A stretch of 64,000 nucleotides of DNA. Origin: Agroathelia rolfsii (taxonomy: Eukaryota > Basidiomycota > Agaricomycetes > Amylocorticiales > Amylocorticiaceae). The position numbers and the translations under genes are program-made. The notes under the pieces were generated by a model. The model was not told the origin of the DNA, made no database searches, and saw only the letters and a program-made list of their open reading frames with translations. The DNA lies in the NCBI GenBank assembly GCA_018343915.1, contig JABRWF010000002.1, positions 1,984,001 through 2,048,000 of the forward strand. Direction: 5' to 3'. Of this stretch, positions 59,101 through 64,000 are shown piece by piece. Within the stretch, counting starts at the first letter, position 1. Every line of letters starts with the position of its first letter.

Positions 59101-59654
59101 AATACAGACAAATATCTATGGTATTTCTGAGGGACTATGGATGATAGAGGGGGCTCTGTGACTGTGGAGGGGTTAAGGTCTATAGCATGGGCATAATTTA
59201 CACTTGGCAGCGTGACTATTTGGTTTTTCCAATCTATGGATGGGTTTTCATTTTCTAACCAAGTCATTCCAAGAATCACATCATGGTTTCCAATATTAGT
59301 GATTTCAAAGACATATGGTCGCCATAGAGTGCCTATGATAAGAGTTCCATGAAGTTCATGAGTCAATTTTCCTGATTCTATGGATCTTCCATCAACAACA
59401 TAAATTTCTCCTGGATTTTCTTTTTGAACTGTGGGTAACCAGTACTGGTCTATGAGTCTTGGGTGAATGAAGCAGCTTGTAGCTCCACTATCTATCATTG
59501 CATTGACTGTGATTGTTCTGCCATCAACTCTAACTCCTATGGGAATTTTCATGGTAGGAGCGTAATTCTGTCTATAGGCAACAGTAGAGTTTATAGACTG
59601 GTGTGCACTATAGGCAGATATAGGCACACCACTTGAAAATGCGCTCTGTGGGTA
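56169..59654 (-). CDS. Gypsy-B Pol (protease-RT-RNase H-integrase-chromodomain), intact
   Basis: The frame is open from just after a TAG near 59655 to 56169; the first ATG-free part overlaps Gag, so expression by -1 frameshift is likely. Counting from 59627 (a GTG), about 1152 residues carry, in order: protease MIDSGATSCF; RT with KNGKLRMCVDYRRLN and YLDD (58558-58569); RNase H with ETDASDYATGAVLSQ, KELLAIVRALREWRVYLE and SDHKNLEY; an integrase HHCC zinc region (AGHPGQAKTLEIISRDYYW, then CDLCQRSK); the D,D,E core (ITYDLITGLP, VSDRGPQF, HPQTDGQTERVNQ); and a C-terminal chromodomain (YHVKFKGYALGEDAWQP). No stop or catalytic loss is seen, which is unusual in this window. No classic slippery heptamer is obvious in the overlap. 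Confidence 0.93.
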   Translation of the reverse strand, partial: YPQSAFSSGVPISAYSAHQSINSTVAYRQNYAPTMKIPIGVRVDGRTITVNAMIDSGATSCFIHPRLIDQYWLPTVQKENPGEIYVVDGRSIESGKLTHELHGTLIIGTLWRPYVFEITNIGNHDVILGMTWLENENPSIDWKNQIVTLPSVNYAHAIDLNPSTVTEPPLSSIVPQKYHRYLSVFDEKEADKLPPHREYDLTIDLEEGAKPKLGPIYALTHEEEKEMKKYIDDMLAKGFIRHSKSSIGAPCMFVPKKNGKLRMCVDYRRLNDVTKKNVYPLPLTSELIDKFQGAKWFTKLDLKNGYNLVRIKEGHEWKTAFRTKYGLFEYTVMPFGLTNAPAAFQHFMNDIFRDMLDQDLVVYLDDILIYTHGSQEDHEATVMRVLQRLKEYKLCCNAEKCSFTVTEIEYLGMIISRYGVSTEQNKVKAVQDWKQPRNVKDIQSFLGFCNFYRRFIKDYSKIARPMIDLVKKDTPWDWGVSQENAFIELKKAMSTAPVLIYPNPYRQYILETDASDYATGAVLSQKGLDGLLHPVAYYSKTLSPEERNYEIYDKELLAIVRALREWRVYLESAPQIIEIYSDHKNLEYFLKTKILTRREARWSLELSRFKFVIVHKPGKSMVKPDALSRLPGDKPLKGDDALQSVLQPHHFFKVQAIETLPDHEIIQRITELQNKDEELKKIIALVKSRKNLDHHMKKAIENYDIQGETLLFRGLIYVPSNQEIKRTIVESRHDALIAGHPGQAKTLEIISRDYYWPSMKSFINTYIEACDLCQRSKTKTNRAKGPLQPLPTPQGPWQDITYDLITGLPQCQDYNAILVVVDRFTKMAHFMPTTDEVTAIEIADLFMRNIWKLHGLPLTTVSDRGPQFNAMFMRNLYSRLGIKPKFSTAYHPQTDGQTERVNQVIEQLLRIFTTHRQDNWVDLLPITEFIYNNTPHDAIGMSPFYANLGYNPTMTTVANSSQAKGNSEEYAKDIHRNQEEIKSLLQLANERYKRYYDVKVHSTPEIQEGDLVLLSHENITTDRPSQKLDFKWLGPFKVIEKVSDMAFKLDLPHTMKIHPVINMDRLAPYKESTISGQVFERPEPVIVEPEDVQWEVEFIDNSKYIRNKLWYHVKFKGYALGEDAWQPAINLSDAPELVKQFHRKYPQAAGPALVKKAQRTR

Positions 59655-60091
59655 CTATGACTATGAAAAGATGATTTTTTATAAGGCAAAGCTGTGGGGA
59701 TTACATGAGACAAGTAATTGTTGTTTGGGTATTGATTAGTGAGCGCTGTAGCTTGGTTAAATTGTGGAAAATCCCTGACTATATACACTGACTTCTGTGG
59801 ACAAAGAAATGCTTTGTGACCTGGTTGTTTACATTGAAAGCACAGGTAATTTTGGAGGCAAAAATTGCGATCCACTTGAGACAACTGTGTGCTATTCTTA
59901 TGATAGAAGGCTTGATATATTCTTGGGTGTAATAACTGGTGACTTGGTGGTTTCTTGGCTGTCATTTTGCGATATCTGTCATGTCTATAAGTTTTACAAC
60001 AAGCATCTGTGACTTTGGCTTTCTGTGGACTATGAATATTCTGTGAGCTATTTAAGAGGTGGATGGGAAGCGTTTTATGGCTATAATTCAT
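59591..60091 (-). CDS. Gypsy-B Gag-like protein, zinc knuckle but no capsid
   Basis: The ATG at 60091 opens 166 codons with a CCHC knuckle CFQCKQPGHKAFLC near residue 85-98 and a basic, Ser/His-rich N-terminus. The reading frame overlaps pol by about 60 nt in the +1 relation expected for a -1 shift. A normal Gypsy Gag has 250-400 residues with a capsid ahead of the knuckle. Here the 620 bp between this start and the 5' LTR hold no capsid-like frame. The capsid part seems to be deleted or eroded. Confidence 0.7.
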   Translation of the reverse strand: MNYSHKTLPIHLLNSSQNIHSPQKAKVTDACCKTYRHDRYRKMTAKKPPSHQLLHPRIYQAFYHKNSTQLSQVDRNFCLQNYLCFQCKQPGHKAFLCPQKSVYIVRDFPQFNQATALTNQYPNNNYLSHVIPTALPYKKSSFHSHSTHRAHFQVVCLYLPIVHTSL

Positions 60092-60713
60092 GGAAATACT
60101 TTGGGAGAATCATCAAAGCTCATGGGCGCCCCAAGGGGTGTGGAAAGGCTGCTAGAGACAATTTCTTAGACTGGTGAAAAATAGTGGTGAACTGTGATAA
60201 TGATAACCCTGATTTTAGAGATAATAAAATATAGTAGAACAATGCAAGCCTAAATAAACAAAATTTAACGGTCCAAAATTCCGACTATGGCTCGGAAAAT
60301 AATGCCAGTAGTTTCTATGGTCTTCTGTGAGCGCTTGGGGCTGAGGAAATTTACTAATCCAATGAAAATTGATTGGGAGAGGGGTTAGACTATAGATAGT
60401 CAATTTCTGATGCTATAGGTGTGACAGGGGCTATAAATGAGTTTACTATGGACTTGGATGATTAAGGAGCGACTGTGAGGAGTAGAAGATGTGGCAGTAA
60501 TGAGTTCTGACCTAGCCTAGGCCTGAAAACTCTATGAAAAAATGTAGGAGCAAAAGTAAGACAGATAGAAATAATAGGAAGCTAATGGTGCAATAAGAGA
60601 TAATGAAAATGATAAAAACAATGGAGAAATCTATGGGACAAAGGGAACAACTTAGGGGCGCTACTATGGTGATAAGGACGTCTAAAAAGCGTCCTAAGAT
60701 CTCACAGACCTAA
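60092..60713 (-). other. Gypsy-B leader and remnant of gag
   Basis: This 622-bp stretch has no capsid-like frame; the longest is 62 codons (60215-60403). The part next to the 5' LTR reads TTAGGTCTGTGAGATCTTAGG in the sense direction. I could not match it to a tRNA 3' end. Confidence 0.6.
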
Positions 60714-61596
60714 TGTCACAGGTCTATAACTGAAGGGCAAACTATGACTATGAATACTATGAATATTGTAAAGAATTACTATGAAAAGACTGTAGATAAA
60801 GCTTAAGGAAAAAACAGTAGGTTACCTAGCCTAATCCAAGGCTAGGAATGACGCTCTTAGGGTTTCCAACCCTAATGTTGATTATAAGGGAGTCTACTAT
60901 GACTTTGACAACTATAATGCTATAACTATGACTTAGGACAAGGAAAGCAATACAGTAGGAACTTAGGGGCTTAGAGGAAGCTTAGGACAGTAAATAACAA
61001 TGATGGTATTGACGAAAGAGGTCTGTGAGATGGGGAACATCTCTTAGACCTTAAAGGTTTAAATACATGGCTGTACACTATTGTTCTCTACTTTGGTACG
61101 CTCTACTGACTTCTAACCTTTACTAAATAATCCAATATAATCCCTAAGTTCCTCCTTGATTGTTCCAGTGATTATCAGCATGTGTTGTAGTTCCTGTGTA
61201 CCTGTGATAGTGCCTGAAGATAGGAAAATGTAAAGTTACGCTCTTTTGTGTGACGTGACCGTGACATGTCACAACCAGCGCGGCAGTGATAGTAAGGGAG
61301 CGGAAGTAACAATAGGCTTATTTCTGAGCCTTAGCTCAGAACTAAGCTATAGCTAAGTAGTGAACTATGATCCACTATAATATACTGTGACTTAGAAATA
61401 ATATACTATGACTTATACTTTACTATGGCATCTATAGCTTGATTTATAGCTTGATAAAATAAAACTTAAACACCTAAGTAATTCCATAGCTATCCTGAAT
61501 AAACCTAGGTATATACTTGGTAAACCTGGATATATGCTTGGTAAACTTGAATAAATGCTATTGAAGCTATGATATGGCATAACCAGGGTTGTGACA
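60714..61596 (-). repeat. 5' LTR of Gypsy-B
   Basis: This 883-bp LTR differs from 55263-56145 at two positions I could find (near 60958 and 61072). The palindrome GTGACATGTCAC is at 61261-61272. Confidence 0.95.
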
Positions 61597-62100
61597 CTGC
61601 CCTCCACAATTTAGGCGTTGGAACCAGCGACCCCTTGCTTAGCGCCCAACTGGAGTCCCAGAGTCTTTTCCTCTTCTTACGTATCCTGTTTTCCCATTAT
61701 TTTCCCCACATGTTCTGGTACCCTTGTTCACATAGATAGTTTCGGCCCATTTGCACCCCATATTCCGTTTCCCACTCTCTGTCTCACTTCATTTCTATTC
61801 CTCTTGGTATCCTTCTGCTACTATAGTATTTATACTGACCTAGTATATACCTAGCTACCTTAGTTTGGAAATCAACTTAGTTCCCCTTCTCCTATCTGAC
61901 TCCTGTCCTGGACCGCAACTAGGCAAGGGCCTGACACATACGTCTTAGCCAAGTCCGGTCATCCCTCTCCTTTCCTATCCACTCTCCTATCTCTACTCCT
62001 GTTCACTCTGTCTCTGCTTCTATTCTGCTCTGCCCCTTCCCTTTTCTGCTATCTCTGTCTGTCCAAGACTTAATAGTGAGGGGAACTCGGCGGGTCAACC
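61597..62100. repeat. Repeat X, second copy
   Basis: It is the reverse complement of about 24060-24276 joined to 25219-25600. It is less AT-shifted and reads GGAACCAGCGACCCC and TTAGCGCCCAACTGGAG where the other copy has transitions. No coding frame has support. Confidence 0.55.
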
Positions 62101-64000
62101 GGTAGCACTGCCACAGGGACACAAGCATGAATTAATCCCTCATCATCATTGTGATCAATGGAAGGTGGATTTTTAGTAAGATTCTCCCCCTCGCTAGGTA
62201 TATTCCTGCCTATTTAGGTCAGCATTTACTGGTTTTGTATTTTGCACTTTGAAAACACTTCTTCATCAAAAACTACTATGTGATCTAAAAAGATTGTGTT
62301 GTTTTTGGTGTGTATAAAGCAGTACCCTTTGACACCAGGTTGGCTGCTGAGGTATATTATTAGCTTGCTCTAAGAAGCTTGCTTATTTACTTAGACTGCC
62401 TCTAGGAGGTACATATATATACTACAGCCAAAGATGCAAAGTGTGGAGATGTCTGGGACTTCTCCTTTAATGACCTTGTGAGGGGTCTTCTAGTACAATT
62501 GCTGCATAGAGATGCGGTTATATACATGTACTGTGTGTTCTAGGGAGAATTTCCACTAGGAGTCTAGGAGATATATAGCATGGTGCATGGCCTTGGCCTT
62601 TTCCATCAAGGTGTAGTTAAACTGCTCCGCTCTACTATTTTGTTGAGGCATGTACAGTACACTCTATAGGATTTTAATTCCTTTTGATCTGAGAAGATCT
62701 AAAAATTCAGCTGACTTATATTCTCTGCCAGTGTCAGATATCCACTATTTAATTATAGAATTAAAGCAATTATTGACCATTGCAATAAAATTATGTGTGG
62801 CCTTGTACACATCTGACTTCTTTTGAAGGAACTTAATCCATCTATGCAATGTATTGTCATTAAGGAAGGTGATTATATATTTGAACCAGTGATATAACTC
62901 AACCAGAAATTCCTTCAGATCAGAATAAATCTTCTGGAAGTGCTTATTGTTGAAAGATTGAATATTTACAAGCTTCATATCTTTCCAATAATTCCAATAA
63001 ATACTTCAAATAATCATCTAACATCATATCATACATGATTATTTATTTCATGATTTTACAACTGTTTATTGTTGAGATATTAACAATTCTTTACATGCAT
63101 ATATTCTTTTATTTAATATTTTCAATATTTCATTATATCTAATCTTATCAGAGATAAGATTATTATATCTGAGGTCACTTGACTTTATCATTTATGAATA
63201 TCTTTTTCATAAATATTAAACAATTCCATTTAAATATTTATTTCTAAATAATCATTGTGAATATTACTAATTGATTTTTCATGCCCTAGATCCTTGCTTA
63301 TAAATTACCAAAATATTTACTAAGCAAATTCATAATATTAGTAATATTTATAAAATATTACTAATACAGATCTAATAATAGGATATTGAGATCAATAGAC
63401 ATTTTCACTTACTAATATTATACAAATTACTTACTAAGCACACAGATTGCTTACCAAGCATATTATTCAGCAAATAGGAATATTACTAAGCTGATTTATA
63501 AGCTGATTTGTAAGCAATCCTTCTTACTAAGCGGATTAGATAAGCACAGGATTGGCTTACTAATCTTGTAGAAATTAGAATATTTTGTATTATATAAGTA
63601 CCAGCAAATTTGGCTGGAAATGACAAGTTATTTTACTCGAAAATAGTGAGTTAAATAGTCTACAAGACTAGCTCCTAGAGTACTAACTTCACCCAGACTT
63701 ACAAAGTCTCCAAGACAAGACAACAAGCCTTTCCTAAAGGGAAAACAAGTAGGTAGTCTCAAAGGGACACTGGCTACAGTCTTAACTTAGGTGTAACAGA
63801 GTTACTAATTGCTTTCACAAATAGGTTTTATTGCCTTTAAACCTATAAACACCACAGACCATTAACTTTTCAAACAAGTAAGTTAGTTGTCTTTTAAATA
63901 GGTAACTAGTAGATTACAAGTAGTCTACATTACACCATTACCACTAACTTTTAACACTTATTTGTGCGTGATTCTATTAATGGAAATGGGTGGGTGTGCA
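62101..64000 (-). pseudogene. Copia-H integrase relic, split by LTR-F
   Basis: On the minus strand the integrase core is readable between stops: LHRWIKFLQKKSDVYKATHN near 62800-62860, then a second-Asp region (SDTGREY) and NSRAEQFN further left. LTR-F interrupts it at 62948 and host element sequence resumes at 63957. It runs off the window edge. Confidence 0.7.
62948..63956 (+). repeat. Solo LTR-F in Copia-H
   Basis: This 1009-bp LTR runs TGTTGAAAGATTG to CTTTTAACA with a perfect target duplication CTTAT (62943-62947 and 63957-63961). The GATA palindrome is at 63141-63161. Confidence 0.94.

Larger units (their letters stand above)
55263..61596 (-). mobile_element. Gypsy-B: full-length chromodomain Gypsy with intact pol
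   Basis: This 6334-bp minus-strand element has two 883-bp LTRs (55263-56145 and 60714-61596) with TGTCACA/TGTGACA ends. I found only two differences between them, both G/A. The internal region is 4568 bp, holding a short Gag-like frame and one uninterrupted 1152-codon pol. Flanking 5-mers ATAAG and CTGCC do not match, so there is no target duplication. Solo LTRs of this family lie at 19567, 42993 and 47007. Confidence 0.95.

Overview
This window looks like filamentous-fungus nuclear DNA, most likely from an Agaricomycete (Basidiomycota). The evidence is intron-containing genes with 57-68 bp GT-AG introns, a seven-helix membrane protein and a But2-like membrane protein of types seen mainly in mushroom-forming fungi, two UstYa/DUF3328-type proteins, and fungal Copia and chromodomain Gypsy LTR retrotransposons. 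About 80% of the window is transposable-element DNA, most of it AT-rich and full of stop codons.

Layout. 1-1440 is single-copy AT-rich DNA with one possible, frameshifted secreted-protein gene. 1443-6036 is a young Copia element (Copia-A) on the minus strand, with equal-length LTRs that read as identical, a 5-bp target duplication and a single in-frame stop. 6037-14125 is a small host gene island: a GC-rich solo-LTR-like insert, two UstYa-like genes (8098 and 10038), a But2-like gene (minus, 11189-12102) and a seven-TM gene (12907-14125). From about 14.6 kb to the end there is nested retrotransposon wreckage. I named the families by their LTRs: Copia-A, Gypsy-B, Gypsy-C, Gypsy-D, Gypsy-E, LTR-F, LTR-G and Copia-H.

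How the nest was built. Exact 5-bp target-site duplications let the order of insertion be read. Gypsy-D internal DNA (30205-44990) was split by a full Gypsy-C (32624-41374). That Gypsy-C later received a solo Gypsy-D LTR (38506-39423) and a solo LTR-G (40209-40989). A second, plus-strand Gypsy-C (46103 to about 54600) carries solo LTRs of families B, F and D. A hypermutated Copia-A copy (15971-21392) carries a solo Gypsy-B LTR. The only Gypsy with an unbroken pol frame is Gypsy-B (55263-61596), but its gag seems to lack the capsid part. Of the 13 solo LTRs with a target duplication, 11 match exactly and 2 have one mismatch.

Mutation pattern. Comparing the two Copia-A copies, the differences I checked are C-to-T or G-to-A changes at CpG and at CpA/TpG. 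This resembles repeat-induced point mutation and creates TAG/TAA stops and YxDD-to-YxDN changes in reverse transcriptase. The host gene island shows no such damage.

I see no convincing new multi-gene system. The most notable points are the shared lesions in both Copia copies, the half-tRNA primer site, the RIP-like pattern in a probable basidiomycete, the tandem UstYa-like pair in which one copy has degenerate catalytic motifs, and a conserved palindromic GATA site in the orphan LTR-F family.
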